A stretch of DNA of 64,000 bases from Chitinophagaceae bacterium (GTDB lineage Bacteria; Bacteroidota; Bacteroidia; Chitinophagales; Chitinophagaceae). The stretch is taken from positions 434,001 through 498,000 of the forward strand of contig JAFKGQ010000004.1 in assembly GCA_017307755.1 (NCBI GenBank), written 5' to 3'. Each line of letters begins with the position of its first letter. The stretch's first letter is position 1. Below, piece by piece: positions 8,020 to 16,427 of the stretch. The notes beneath the pieces are model-generated. The model was given only the letters and a program-made list of their open reading frames with translations, had not been told where the DNA came from and made no database searches. The translations under genes and the position numbers were made by a program.

Positions 8020-10011
8020 TCACTGGTGTTTTTCCAGCTCCATGATCTTTTCGAAGACCTGTTCGTACTCCCTGTTGGCCCTTCCCAGCTCATCTGCGGT
8101 CTTTTTATAATCCGTCTCTGCCTGTACGAACCTGGTTTTATCAGAATACGTGGCAGGGTCGGCCAGAGATGCTTCCAACTGACTTTTTTGCCGGGTAAGG
8201 GAAGCTATTTTTTCTTCCAGCTGCTGGAAAATCCGTTGTTGCTTTTGCAGCTCTTTCTTTTGCTCTTTGTTGATGGGCGCTGCCGGGGCCGTTTTGGCCG
8301 CCGGGGGTGGCGGAGGCGGTGGAGCGACTGTTGCGGGTTTGACAGGCTGAGAGGGGGGCGGAGAGGTTTTTGAAGCCTGAGGGGTCGGTTGAGCCGGACC
8401 CCTGGCCGCCATCCTTTCCTTCCACTCCACGTATTCCTGGTAGCCTCCCTTAAACTCCCTGATCTGTCTGTTCTCATCTATCTCCCAGATCTTGTTGGCT
8501 GTCCTGGAGATGAAATAACGGTCGTGGCTTACCAGGAGAAAACTGCCTTCATATTTGTTGAGCGCATCGATCAGCAGCTCGCAGGAATGCAGATCAAGGT
8601 GGTTGGTAGGTTCGTCCAGCAGCAGGAAATTAGCCTTGCTGACGATGGTTTTGGCCAGGGCTACCCGGGCTTTTTCACCACCGCTGAGCACCCTGATCTT
8701 TTTTTCCACATCGTCCCCGCTGAAGAGGAAGCAGCCAAGGAGGACCCTCAACTCCAGGTCTGTCTTCTGACTGCCGCAAAGCTGCATTTCCTCCAGGAGG
8801 GTGTTGTTGACATCGAGGGCTTCCAGCTGGTGCTGGGCATAAAAACTTTCATCCACGTTGTGTCCCCAGACCCTTTCGCCTTCGAAAGGTTCCGTACCAC
8901 CGATGATACGTAGCAGGGTGGACTTCCCTTTGCCGTTGGCCCCGATGAGCGCGATCTTATCACCTCTGTCTATTTCCACGGAAGCATTCTGGATGATGGT
9001 GAGGTCGCCGAATTTTTTTGTGGCATGTTTTAAGGTCGCCAGCACACGTCCCGGCGTTTTGTCTATGCGGAAATTGATCTTGATATTGGGGCGTTCGATC
9101 TCCACGTCCTCTATACGGTCGATCTTTTCCAGCCGCTTCATAGCGCTTTGGGCTGCTGCCGCCTTGGTGGCCTTGGCCCGGAAACGCTCGATAAAACGTT
9201 CTTGTTGGCGGATATATTCCTGTTGGTTCTCGAAAGCCCGTTGCTGTAATTCCACCCGCATGGCCTTCTCGGTTTCATAGTAGCTGTAATTGCCGTTGTA
9301 GACGTGCAGCTCTTTCTGATACAGTTCCACGATCTTGGTGACCATCCTGTCGAGAAAGTACTTATCGTGGCTGACGATGACGACGGAGCCCTGGTAGTGC
9401 TGCAGGTATTTTTCCAGCCATTCGATGGAAGGAAGGTCCATGTGGTTGGTAGGTTCGTCCAATAGCAGCAGATCCGGTCGTTGCAGGATCATCTTGGCCA
9501 GCAGGACACGCATCCGCCAGCCGCCGCTGAATTCCCGGAAAGGCCGCACGAGGTCGGCATTGGAAAACCCCAGCCCCTGCAGGATCTCTTCCGTCTTGTG
9601 ATGGATGCTATAGCCGTCCAGGGTATCCATTTCGTGGAGGGCATCGGTATATTGGTGGAGTAAGGCCTCGTCTTCCGCATTCTGTTCCAGCCGCTTGCCC
9701 AGTTCTTCGATCTCTTTTTCAAGCTGTAATACCCTTTCGAAGGCCGTCATGGCCACTTCCAGGATAGAGCCATTGGTGTCAAAGCTCAGAAGGTCCTGGT
9801 GTAAATAGCCGATGGTGGTGCTGCGGCTTCTTTCCACGGTACCATCCGAAGGCATGTAATCGCCGGCAAACAGTTTTAACAGGGTCGATTTCCCCGTGCC
9901 ATTGTAGCCGATGAGCCCGATGCGTTCATTGGGTTGGATGTGCCAGGTGGCATTACGTACGATAGTCCTGGCCCCGAATTCAAAAGTTACATTTTGTAGT
10001 CCTGCTAACAT
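8020..10011 (-). CDS. ABC-F family ATPase (Uup-like, with C-terminal coiled coil)
   Basis: A 663-residue cytosolic protein with two ABC domains and no membrane segment, typical of ABC-F ribosome-associated ATPases. The first Walker A is GYNGTGKST (35-43) and the first signature is FSGGWRMRV. The second Walker A is GANGKGKST and the second signature is LSGGEKARV. Both domains contain LLLDEPTNHMD or LLLDEPTNHLD. A charged linker rich in Gln and Arg lies between them. A Pro/Ala-rich tether at about 550-595 leads to a helical coiled-coil tail (INKEQKKELQKQQRIFQQLEEK), as in Uup. The ATG at 10011 lies 5 bases after a TACCTTTG box on the minus strand. The exact ABC-F subgroup is uncertain. Confidence 0.94.
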   Translation of the reverse strand: MLAGLQNVTFEFGARTIVRNATWHIQPNERIGLIGYNGTGKSTLLKLFAGDYMPSDGTVERSRSTTIGYLHQDLLSFDTNGSILEVAMTAFERVLQLEKEIEELGKRLEQNAEDEALLHQYTDALHEMDTLDGYSIHHKTEEILQGLGFSNADLVRPFREFSGGWRMRVLLAKMILQRPDLLLLDEPTNHMDLPSIEWLEKYLQHYQGSVVIVSHDKYFLDRMVTKIVELYQKELHVYNGNYSYYETEKAMRVELQQRAFENQQEYIRQQERFIERFRAKATKAAAAQSAMKRLEKIDRIEDVEIERPNIKINFRIDKTPGRVLATLKHATKKFGDLTIIQNASVEIDRGDKIALIGANGKGKSTLLRIIGGTEPFEGERVWGHNVDESFYAQHQLEALDVNNTLLEEMQLCGSQKTDLELRVLLGCFLFSGDDVEKKIRVLSGGEKARVALAKTIVSKANFLLLDEPTNHLDLHSCELLIDALNKYEGSFLLVSHDRYFISRTANKIWEIDENRQIREFKGGYQEYVEWKERMAARGPAQPTPQASKTSPPPSQPVKPATVAPPPPPPPAAKTAPAAPINKEQKKELQKQQRIFQQLEEKIASLTRQKSQLEASLADPATYSDKTRFVQAETDYKKTADELGRANREYEQVFEKIMELEKHQ

Positions 10012-10016
10012 GGGTG

Positions 10017-10024
10017 CAAAGGTA
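10017..10024 (-). promoter_or_regulatory. Bacteroidota -7 box for the ABC-F gene
   Basis: The minus strand reads TACCTTTG, a perfect match to the Bacteroidota -7 consensus TAnnTTTG, and only 5 bases separate it from the ATG at 10011. If transcription starts about 5-8 bases after the box, the mRNA would have little or no leader. No clear -33 TTTG was seen at the usual spacing. Confidence 0.55.
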
Positions 10025-10069
10025 CTGTAACGTTATGATTGAGGGAGAGGGCGATGAGGATTTTATGAG

Positions 10070-10077
10070 TATATTTG
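10070..10077 (+). promoter_or_regulatory. Bacteroidota -7 box for the DUF3347 gene
   Basis: TATATTTG matches TAnnTTTG and lies 15 bases before the ATG at 10093. It is divergent from the ABC-F -7 box at 10017-10024. No TTTG is found at the usual spacing upstream. Confidence 0.5.
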
Positions 10078-10092
10078 CGGAAATTCTTTCGC

Positions 10093-10710
10093 ATGAAGAA
10101 AGTTGTTTTGTTGATCATTGTTGTCATACTGGCAGGGCTGGTGGCCTGGAAGCTGATGTCGAAGAAAGAGGAAGCACCCAAAATGGCAGAACCGGATCAG
10201 GCTTTGAAGATCGGCAGGAATACAAGCGTTTTTAATACAGCTTTTGCAGGACTGATGAGTGATTATTATGCATTGAAAGATGCCCTGGTGGAATGGGATA
10301 CCGTAAAGGCGGATCAGGCGGCTTTCGCCCTGGCTCGTAAGGTGGATAGTTTGCCGGTGGATCAGATCAAGGGGGACTCCAACATCGTGCTGACGGCTAA
10401 AAGCCTGGTAGCCAGTGTAGGCAGCGAGGCGAAAGGTATTGTAGGAGAGGGGAGTATCGAGCAGAAGAGAAGGGGTTTTAATATGCTGACCGACGAGCTG
10501 TATAATCTGCTCAGGGCCGTGCGCTATGATGGCGAGAAGGTCTATCATGATCGCTGTCCCATGGCATTCAACGAGACGGATGAAGGATTCTGGCTCTCCA
10601 ACTCACCGAAGATCGTAAATCCTTACCTGGGGAACAAACATCCCACCTATAAATCCAAGATGCTGGGTTGCGGAGAGATCGTGGATTCGGTGGATTTTGG
10701 GAAAAAATAA
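10093..10710 (+). CDS. DUF3347 domain protein, membrane-anchored periplasmic
   Basis: A 205-residue protein with an N-terminal hydrophobic segment (MKKVVLLIIVVILAGLVAW) that would anchor it facing the periplasm. The rest is helical and ends in the DUF3347 pattern: YHDRCPMAF, FWLSN, NPYLGNK, then MLGCGEIVDSV. In this family that Cys/Met/His-rich end is often linked to heavy-metal efflux or CusB-like proteins, so metal binding is possible. I chose the ATG at 10093 over an upstream in-frame TTG at 10075, because the TTG overlaps the predicted -7 box. It converges on the next gene with no gap. Domain call is fairly sure; role is inferred. Confidence 0.82.
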   Translation: MKKVVLLIIVVILAGLVAWKLMSKKEEAPKMAEPDQALKIGRNTSVFNTAFAGLMSDYYALKDALVEWDTVKADQAAFALARKVDSLPVDQIKGDSNIVLTAKSLVASVGSEAKGIVGEGSIEQKRRGFNMLTDELYNLLRAVRYDGEKVYHDRCPMAFNETDEGFWLSNSPKIVNPYLGNKHPTYKSKMLGCGEIVDSVDFGKK

Positions 10711-11562
10711 TTAATCGGGTTTATATACAAGCCGTACGGCGGCGCTTTTTTGTTCGCTGGAGCTGAGAAACGCTTCTATTTTCCGGGTGCCCGCAGTCAC
10801 CATCATCAGGGCCGTATTAGGAGGGATCTCCCCCAGGTTATCCGCGTACATCACCAGTTCGTATTCAATACCGGGTAGTGCATGTATATTCATGGTCAGC
10901 GGTCTGTCGGTAAGCATCTGACGATAGAGCAGCAGTTTCCCATTGATAAACACCGTGACTGTGTCGTGATCGATCTCACCGTTGTCGTACAGCTCAATCT
11001 TTATATCGGGATTGTTTACCGTAATGGACTTTACCACTTCTTTTTCCCGGGGCTGAAGGTGCAGCTGTTTTTGCAGGGCCTGCAGCGTATCATTTTGCAC
11101 GGAGTCAACGGGGAAGTCGGATGCAGCGGCCCGTTTCAGGAGTATCTTTCCAGGGGGACAGGCCACCCGCCGGTCCTGGATGATACCTTTCCAGTCACCC
11201 CTAAGCACTTCTTCGGCGCCTTCTTTGGACCAGGTAAGATCATAGGTTTTGATACAGACGGCGCAGTCCGGGGGGATATCCGCTTGCAGAATCTTGTCCT
11301 CTATCAGCACCAGCCGGCGGGTGCGGGGGTTATAGCGTCCTGTAAAGCTCATTTTGACAAAATGCGCCTTGTCGTAGTAATCATATGCTTTGCCGGTGAT
11401 CTGGTCGTTAATCAAATTGATCTGCAGCTCCAGGAAATACCTGGGATAGCAGCCTCCCGGGCCCTGGGTAAGCGTTCCCTTCCAGATACCGCTGAGGTCT
11501 TCCGCCGGCAGGCAGCAAGGTATCATCCAGCAGCATAGTATCAGGGGGATGAGACGGGTCAT
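10711..11562 (-). CDS. Secreted protein, paralogue of the adjacent upstream gene
   Basis: A 283-residue protein of unknown function with a signal peptide (MTRLIPLILCCWMIPCCLPA). The mature part starts with DLSGIWKGTL, a lipocalin-like GxWxG beginning, and contains a Cys pair (DCAVCIKTYD). The C-terminal about 100 residues (NPDIKIELYDNGEIDHDTV, MLTDRPL, ELVMYADNLGEIPPNTALM) closely match the end of the protein encoded at 11559-12749. The ATG overlaps that gene's stop by 4 bases, so the pair is translationally coupled. The arrangement suggests a tandem duplication. I do not recognise a function; a periplasmic or surface binding role is only a guess. Confidence 0.75.
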   Translation of the reverse strand: MTRLIPLILCCWMIPCCLPAEDLSGIWKGTLTQGPGGCYPRYFLELQINLINDQITGKAYDYYDKAHFVKMSFTGRYNPRTRRLVLIEDKILQADIPPDCAVCIKTYDLTWSKEGAEEVLRGDWKGIIQDRRVACPPGKILLKRAAASDFPVDSVQNDTLQALQKQLHLQPREKEVVKSITVNNPDIKIELYDNGEIDHDTVTVFINGKLLLYRQMLTDRPLTMNIHALPGIEYELVMYADNLGEIPPNTALMMVTAGTRKIEAFLSSSEQKSAAVRLVYKPD

Positions 11563-12749
11563 TTCTGGTATTTGAACGTGACCATGGCATTTTTTTGTTC
11601 GGTGGAGGTGATGCGTACTTCGTACTCCTTATCGCCGGCCTTGACAATCATCAGGGAAGTATTGGGTGGGATATCGCCTTCATTCTCGGCCACCATCACC
11701 AGCTCGTGATAATCATCGGACTCGTCCAAATGTAAAGTGACTACCAGCGGTCTGTCCGTCAGCATAGCGTGGGAAATTATCTGTTTTTTATCCAGGTACA
11801 CGGACACCGTATCATGATCGATGGTGCCGTCATCATAAATGTTCAGGATAACTTCGCGTGTATTTACAATAATGGCTTTTGCCAGTACGGTTGTCCTGGA
11901 TTGCAGCACTTTTGGCGTAATGACGGAGAAGTGTTTCCCAATACCAGTGGTAGAATCGAGGCTTGCGGTGGGCTTGGGGGCCTGCGGAGTGCTGATCTTT
12001 GCCAGCGGGGCGGTGGTTTCCGGCTCTTTTATTTTTAAAGGAGATTTTGCTGACGGCGGCTTGGGGGCTGGTTTTGTAACAGAGGTTTTGGCCGTTGATG
12101 GAGTTGTAGCCAGCGGTTTTTCCGGTATTGGTTTGGATGCGGATGGTTTGGAAGGGGTAGCCCTGGCTGTTTCCGGTCGTTTGGCAATGGTCCCGGTCAC
12201 TTTAGGTTTTTCCACGGTTGTCGTCTCGGGCGGATTCCTGTGTTTGCCCATGTCTATTTCCTTCTCCCTTTTTGCCAGGAACGGCTCTTTATAAAAATCG
12301 GATTGGGGGACTTTTCGGAGGAATACAGACCCCCGGCCACAATTGGAGGAGTCCCGCGTATTCATGCTGACATAAGAACCTTCGAGGAATTCTTCGCCGC
12401 CGGATTGAGAGTATTGCAGGAAGCAGGTCATGATACACACATCTCCCGATTGATTGCGTACTTCCAGCAATTTTACCTCCTGGAGGAGCACTTTGCCTGT
12501 CTTAGGGTTAACCGCACCGTTAGCTGCGGCTTTCCCGTAAAAAATGGTAGAAAGATAGGAGTAGGTGACGGCTTCCAGCGTCTTGTTGTGCTCTGCGATC
12601 TGTACTTCGAACTTATAGCGGTCATCAAACAACGAACTGCGTGTGGATATGTTATTGGCACGGAAATGTCCCTGCCAGACGCCTGTAATGTCCTGCGCGT
12701 GGATAAAGCCAAAGGAAAGTAACAGGAGGAGCGTAAAGATACTCCGCAT
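11559..12749 (-). CDS. Secreted protein with Pro/Thr/Lys-rich linker, tandem paralogue
   Basis: A 396-residue protein when started at the ATG at 12749 (MRSIFTLLLLLSFGFIHAQ, a clear signal peptide). The frame is open for 24 more codons upstream but these do not look like a signal peptide. The mature N-terminus is DITGVWQGHFRANN, matching DLSGIWKGTL of its downstream neighbour. A low-complexity linker rich in Pro, Thr, Ser and Lys covers about residues 185-275. The C-terminal domain repeats the neighbour's pattern: NIYDDGTIDHDTV, MLTDRPL, ELVMVAENEGDIPPNTSLM. The extra linker is the main difference between the two copies. Function unknown. It is transcribed away from thrS. Confidence 0.75.
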   Translation of the reverse strand: MRSIFTLLLLLSFGFIHAQDITGVWQGHFRANNISTRSSLFDDRYKFEVQIAEHNKTLEAVTYSYLSTIFYGKAAANGAVNPKTGKVLLQEVKLLEVRNQSGDVCIMTCFLQYSQSGGEEFLEGSYVSMNTRDSSNCGRGSVFLRKVPQSDFYKEPFLAKREKEIDMGKHRNPPETTTVEKPKVTGTIAKRPETARATPSKPSASKPIPEKPLATTPSTAKTSVTKPAPKPPSAKSPLKIKEPETTAPLAKISTPQAPKPTASLDSTTGIGKHFSVITPKVLQSRTTVLAKAIIVNTREVILNIYDDGTIDHDTVSVYLDKKQIISHAMLTDRPLVVTLHLDESDDYHELVMVAENEGDIPPNTSLMIVKAGDKEYEVRITSTEQKNAMVTFKYQK

Positions 12750-12842
12750 AACCGGGTGTTTCACTTTAGCAAGGTAAAGAAATAATTTATTCCTACGGCC
12801 CCGGCTGTCAATAAAGGACAACCATTTGTGGCAAAAGACTGT

Positions 12843-12850
12843 TAAATTTG
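12843..12850 (+). promoter_or_regulatory. -7 box for thrS
   Basis: TAAATTTG matches TAnnTTTG exactly and ends 7 bases before the thrS ATG at 12858. The transcript would probably start at or very near the start codon. A TTTG at 12825-12828 is too close (14 bases) to be a normal -33 element. Confidence 0.5.
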
Positions 12851-12857
12851 CACCCTT

Positions 12858-14807
12858 ATGAGCATGATCAAGATCACTTTTCCCGATGGGGCCGTAAGGG
12901 AGTATCCTTATGGCAGCACTGCGCTGGACGTCGCAAAGTCCATCAGTGAAGGATTGGCAAGAAAGGTTTTAGCAGCAAATATCAATGGACAGGTATGGGA
13001 TGCGACGCGTCCGATACCTACTGATGCTACGTTGAAGTTACTCACCTGGGATGATACGGAAGGCAAGAGCACTTTCTGGCACTCTTCCGCCCATCTGATG
13101 GCGGAAGCCATCGAATCGATGTATCCGGGAGTGAAGTTTTGGGTTGGACCTGCGACAGAGAATCCTCCTGGTTTTTATTATGATATGGACCTGGGCGGGC
13201 ATCAGATATCCGACGAAGATCTCCGGAAACTGGAGACAAAAATGGCGGAGCTGGCCAAACAGCAGTCGGCATATCAGCGGAAGGATATCAGCAAGGCGGA
13301 AGCTGTCGGCTATTTTACCCAAAAAGGGGACGAATATAAGTTGGATCTGCTGGGTAACCTGCAGGATGGGGAGATCACTTTTTATACCCAGGGACAGTTT
13401 ACCGACCTCTGCCGGGGACCGCATATCCCGCACACCGGGTTTATCAAGGCTGTGAAACTGACCAATATTGCGGGGGCTTACTGGAAGGGGGATGAGAAGA
13501 ACAAGCAGCTAACCCGTATATATGGTATTACCTTTCCCGCAAAAAAGGACCTGGAGGAATATGAGGCTTTGCAGGAAGAAGCCCGGAAAAGGGATCACCG
13601 TAAGCTGGGTAAGGAACTGGGGATTTTCACCTTTGACGATCAGGTAGGTCCCGGGCTTCCTCTCTGGATGCCCAATGGCGGGATTGTCATCGAAGAACTG
13701 GAGAAACTGGCTAAGGAGAGCGAGGACAAAGCCGGCTATAAAAGGGTGGTAACCCCGCATATCGCAAAGGAAAGCCTTTATCTCACCAGCGGTCATCTGC
13801 CTTATTATCAGGACAGTATGTATCCGCCTATGGAGCTTGAGGGGGTAAAATACTACCTGAAGGCTATGAACTGCCCTCATCACCACAAAATTTTTGATGC
13901 TGAGCCAAAAAGCTATAAGGACCTCCCTTATCGCCTGGCGGAGTACGGCACCTGCTACCGGTATGAACAAAGCGGTGAACTATTTGGGCTTATGCGGGTA
14001 CGGTGTTTACATATGAATGACGCGCATATTTATTGCACGAAAGAGCAGTTCTATGAAGAGTTCAAGGCGGTGAACGAGATGTACCTGAAGTATTTTAAGA
14101 TCTTCGGAGTAGAAAAATATGTCATGCGGCTAAGTCTTCATGATCCCGCCAAACTTGGCAAGAAATATGTGGATGAACCGGAGTTATGGAAAGAGACGGA
14201 AGCCCTGGTAAGGGATGTGCTGATCCGGACAAATACTCCGTTTAAAGAGGTGGCTGATGAAGCAGCCTTTTATGGCCCCAAGATAGATGTGCAGATATGG
14301 AGTACTATTGGACGGGAGTTTACCCTGGCTACAAACCAGGTAGACTTTGCTCAGGGCCGTCGTTTCAAACTGACCTTTACCAATAAGGATAATCAGGCGG
14401 AAACACCCCTGATCATCCACAGGGCGCCCCTGGGGACCCATGAGCGGTTCATCGGCTTCCTGTTGGAGCACTATGCGGGTAAATTTCCCGTATGGCTGGC
14501 CCCCCTCCAGGTAAAGATCCTACCCATCAGTGACAAGTCTATGGAATATGCACAAACTCTTTTAGATTCACTGAAAAATGCAGATATTCGTGCAGAAGTG
14601 GATGATCGCAGCGAAAAGATAGGGAAGAAGATCAGGGATACCGAGCTGGCGAAAGTTCCCTATATGCTGGTGATAGGAGAGAAGGAAATGCAGGAGGGGA
14701 AGGTGGCAGTAAGGAGACAGGGGAAAGGGGATCTCGGCGTAAAAAGTATCGACGAGTTTATCCTGGATGTCAGGAAAGAGATCAAAGAGAGGACTCCCAA
14801 TCCCTAA
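12858..14807 (+). CDS. thrS: Threonine--tRNA ligase
   Basis: A 649-residue class II aminoacyl-tRNA synthetase that charges tRNA-Thr. Order of domains: TGS (about 1-65), the second additional domain with an HxxxH (STFWHSSAHLMAEAIE), the catalytic core with the zinc ligand Cys in AMNCPHHH, motif 2 around YRYEQSGELFGLMRVR, motif 3 around PLGTHERFIGFLLEHYAGKFPVWLAP, and the C-terminal anticodon-binding domain (VKILPISDKSMEYA to the end). Length is normal. It begins the conserved thrS-infC-rpmI-rplT order. No leader long enough for an E. coli-type thrS operator is apparent, because the -7 box abuts the start codon. Confidence 0.98.
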   Translation: MSMIKITFPDGAVREYPYGSTALDVAKSISEGLARKVLAANINGQVWDATRPIPTDATLKLLTWDDTEGKSTFWHSSAHLMAEAIESMYPGVKFWVGPATENPPGFYYDMDLGGHQISDEDLRKLETKMAELAKQQSAYQRKDISKAEAVGYFTQKGDEYKLDLLGNLQDGEITFYTQGQFTDLCRGPHIPHTGFIKAVKLTNIAGAYWKGDEKNKQLTRIYGITFPAKKDLEEYEALQEEARKRDHRKLGKELGIFTFDDQVGPGLPLWMPNGGIVIEELEKLAKESEDKAGYKRVVTPHIAKESLYLTSGHLPYYQDSMYPPMELEGVKYYLKAMNCPHHHKIFDAEPKSYKDLPYRLAEYGTCYRYEQSGELFGLMRVRCLHMNDAHIYCTKEQFYEEFKAVNEMYLKYFKIFGVEKYVMRLSLHDPAKLGKKYVDEPELWKETEALVRDVLIRTNTPFKEVADEAAFYGPKIDVQIWSTIGREFTLATNQVDFAQGRRFKLTFTNKDNQAETPLIIHRAPLGTHERFIGFLLEHYAGKFPVWLAPLQVKILPISDKSMEYAQTLLDSLKNADIRAEVDDRSEKIGKKIRDTELAKVPYMLVIGEKEMQEGKVAVRRQGKGDLGVKSIDEFILDVRKEIKERTPNP

Positions 14808-14838
14808 AGGAGTCGTTAAACAAAACAAAAAAAATCAA

Positions 14839-14861
14839 GGCCTTCAGTAGGGAAGAAGGCT
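14839..14861 (+). other. Short hairpin in thrS-infC gap
   Basis: GGCCTTC at 14839-14845 can pair with GAAGGCT at 14855-14861 (one G-T pair, 9-base loop). There is no run of T after it, so it is not a standard terminator. It lies in the 71-base gap before infC and could affect infC expression. Weak evidence. Confidence 0.3.
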
Positions 14862-14878
14862 GAACTTAAAAATTGTAA

Positions 14879-15463
14879 ATGGCATTTCCACCGAGACCTC
14901 CGAGAGGTAATTTCAATCCACGTTTTAGGAAAGAACAACAACAAGAACACCGTACCAATAATATGATCAGGGTACCGCAGGTGCGCCTGGTCGGTGACAA
15001 CGTCGAAGTGGGGGTATATTCTATACAGGAAGCGCTAAAAATGGCGCAGGAGCAGGCGCTCGACCTGGTGGAGATATCTCCCAATGCAGATCCTCCTGTA
15101 TGTAAGATCATTGATTACAATAAGTTCCTTTACGAGAAGAAGAAGAAGGAAAAGGAAATGAAGGCCAAAAGCAAGGCCTCTGAGGTAAAAGAGATCCGGT
15201 TCACTCCCAATACGGATGACCATGATTTCGACTTCAAGGCCAAGCATGCCGAGAAATTTCTAAAGGAAGGGAACAAGGTCAAGGCTTATGTACAGTTCAA
15301 GGGAAGGGCCATCCAGTTCAAGGAAAGGGGGGAGCTGCTGCTGTTGAAGTTTGCAGAGCGTCTTAACGATTCCGGGGTGCTGGAAGGCATGCCCAAGATG
15401 GAAGGCAAGCGGATGTTGGCTATTTGGGCGCCAAAACCTCAGAAAAAGAAGGAAAAAAGCTGA
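14879..15463 (+). CDS. infC: Translation initiation factor IF-3
   Basis: A 194-residue protein. IF-3 binds the 30S subunit and helps select the initiator tRNA and start codon. The N-terminal domain includes [13 protein letters not shown] and [16 protein letters not shown] Lys/Glu-rich linker ([14 protein letters not shown]) connects it to the C-terminal domain ([33 protein letters not shown]). The start used is ATG at 14879, giving about 20 extra N-terminal residues before the conserved core. Many bacteria start infC at a rare codon, but no need for that is seen here. A strong terminator follows at 15485. Confidence 0.97.
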   Translation: MAFPPRPPRGNFNPRFRKEQQQEHRTNNMIRVPQVRLVGDNVEVGVYSIQEALKMAQEQALDLVEISPNADPPVCKIIDYNKFLYEKKKKEKEMKAKSKASEVKEIRFTPNTDDHDFDFKAKHAEKFLKEGNKVKAYVQFKGRAIQFKERGELLLLKFAERLNDSGVLEGMPKMEGKRMLAIWAPKPQKKKEKS

Positions 15464-15484
15464 TTTTTCGACAATTCTTTTAAT

Positions 15485-15511
15485 AAAAACCCGCCAATTC
15501 GGCGGGTTTTT
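15485..15511 (+). terminator. Rho-independent terminator after infC
   Basis: CCCGCC (15490-15495) and GGCGGG (15501-15506) form a stem with a 5-base loop, flanked by A and T runs that extend it. TTTTT follows. It separates thrS-infC from the promoter of rpmI-rplT. Confidence 0.9.
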
Positions 15512-15524
15512 CCAATTTATTCTT

Positions 15525-15532
15525 TACCTTTG
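15525..15532 (+). promoter_or_regulatory. -7 box for rpmI-rplT
   Basis: TACCTTTG matches TAnnTTTG just after the infC terminator. It would give a leader of about 80 bases before rpmI at 15619, which includes a hairpin. Confidence 0.6.
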
Positions 15533-15568
15533 CGCTCCGTTTTTAATAGCCCAAACGGCTCCATAAGT

Positions 15569-15586
15569 GGTCCGCCTGTGCGGATC
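15569..15586 (+). promoter_or_regulatory. Leader hairpin upstream of rpmI
   Basis: GGTCCGC (15569-15575) pairs with GCGGATC (15580-15586) around a CTGT loop, with one G-T pair. It sits in the leader between the -7 box and rpmI. Ribosomal protein operons of this kind are often autoregulated by L20 binding to leader RNA in other phyla; that this hairpin does so here is only an inference. Confidence 0.4.
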
Positions 15587-15618
15587 CGCCAGCAGGGTGT
15601 CATGCAAAAAGCATTAAA

Positions 15619-15816
15619 ATGCCAAAGGTTAAAACCAATTCGAGTGCCAAAAAGAGGTTCAAGATCACCGGCACCGGCGAAATCACCTTCCAACGTTCAT
15701 TCAAACGTCATATCCTGACCAAGAAGTCCAAGAAGCGTAAGCGCAACCTCAATAAGAAAGGTGTTGTGCACCAGGCCAACGCTGATTTTGTCAAACGTCT
15801 GTTAAGGTTGAAATAA
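15619..15816 (+). CDS. rpmI: 50S ribosomal protein L35
   Basis: A 65-residue, very basic protein. It starts [20 protein letters not shown] and has the L35 core [19 protein letters not shown]. Length and position (between infC and rplT) are normal. Expressed from its own promoter at 15525 after the infC terminator. The gene ends 32 bases before rplT, with which it is surely co-transcribed. Confidence 0.97.
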   Translation: MPKVKTNSSAKKRFKITGTGEITFQRSFKRHILTKKSKKRKRNLNKKGVVHQANADFVKRLLRLK

Positions 15817-15848
15817 CCGTATTACTCAAACTTCAAATTTATTAAGAT

Positions 15849-16193
15849 ATGCCACGTTCAGTAAATGCCGTTGCTTCCCGGGCACGCAGAAAACGCATCT
15901 TAAAAGAGGCAAAAGGTTTCTATGGCAAACGTAAAAATGTTTATACCGTAGCCAAGAACGTATTGGAAAAAGGCCTTATCTACCGTTATGTAGGCCGCAA
16001 ATTAAAGAAAAGGGAATATCGCACCCTGTGGATCGCCCGTATCAATGCCGCCGTCCGTGCAGAAGGGCTGACCTATTCCGCGTTTATCCACAAACTGGCT
16101 CAGAAGGGCATCGGCCTGGACCGTAAGGTACTGGCAGACCTGGCTATGAATGAGCCGGAAACCTTCAAAAGGTTGGTGGCTTCGGTCAAATAA
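15849..16193 (+). CDS. rplT: 50S ribosomal protein L20
   Basis: A 114-residue basic ribosomal protein needed for early 50S assembly. It begins [26 protein letters not shown] and contains [24 protein letters not shown], both typical. In other bacteria L20 also represses its own operon by binding leader RNA. A strong terminator follows at 16220-16247. Confidence 0.98.
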   Translation: MPRSVNAVASRARRKRILKEAKGFYGKRKNVYTVAKNVLEKGLIYRYVGRKLKKREYRTLWIARINAAVRAEGLTYSAFIHKLAQKGIGLDRKVLADLAMNEPETFKRLVASVK

Positions 16194-16219
16194 GGTTTAT
16201 TGCACCACAAATACATGCA

Positions 16220-16247
16220 GGCCCCCTGATAGGGGGTCTTTTTTTTT
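16220..16247 (+). terminator. Terminator after rplT
   Basis: CCCCCT (16222-16227) pairs with AGGGGG (16231-16236) around GAT, extended by two outer pairs, and is followed by nine T residues. The structured repeat starts at its end. Confidence 0.9.
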
Positions 16248-16318
16248 CCGGGCCTGACGGCCCGGGACTGGTTAGACGCTAAACTATTGCGCTTCGCGCG
16301 GCCTCGCTGTGCTCGGCC
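16248..16318 (+). repeat. Structured intergenic repeat, copy A
   Basis: About 71 bases that recur at 37207-37278. Three hairpin units are visible: CCGGGCC/GGCCCGG with a TGAC loop (16248-16265), GCGC-TTC-GCGC (16289-16299), and GGCC/GGCC with an inner GC-TGT-GC stem (16300-16318). A single-stranded core GGTTAGACGCTAA separates the first from the others. The second copy keeps every stem by paired changes. No protein-coding role is seen for this copy. It follows the rplT terminator directly. Confidence 0.8.
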
Positions 16319-16427
16319 AAAAAAAAATTTTGCCAATTGTTTTCAAAAAAACTTCACATTTGCATAGTTTTTTAAAAGTATAGGTTCCATTTAATCATTA
16401 TAAATACTTTATAACCTGGACCAGTCA

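Noticed and set aside
16100..16336. Open frame of 78 codons on the minus strand covering repeat copy A and the end of rplT
   Set aside because: It overlaps rplT and its terminator, and its sequence is explained by the repeat; no start signal or homology.
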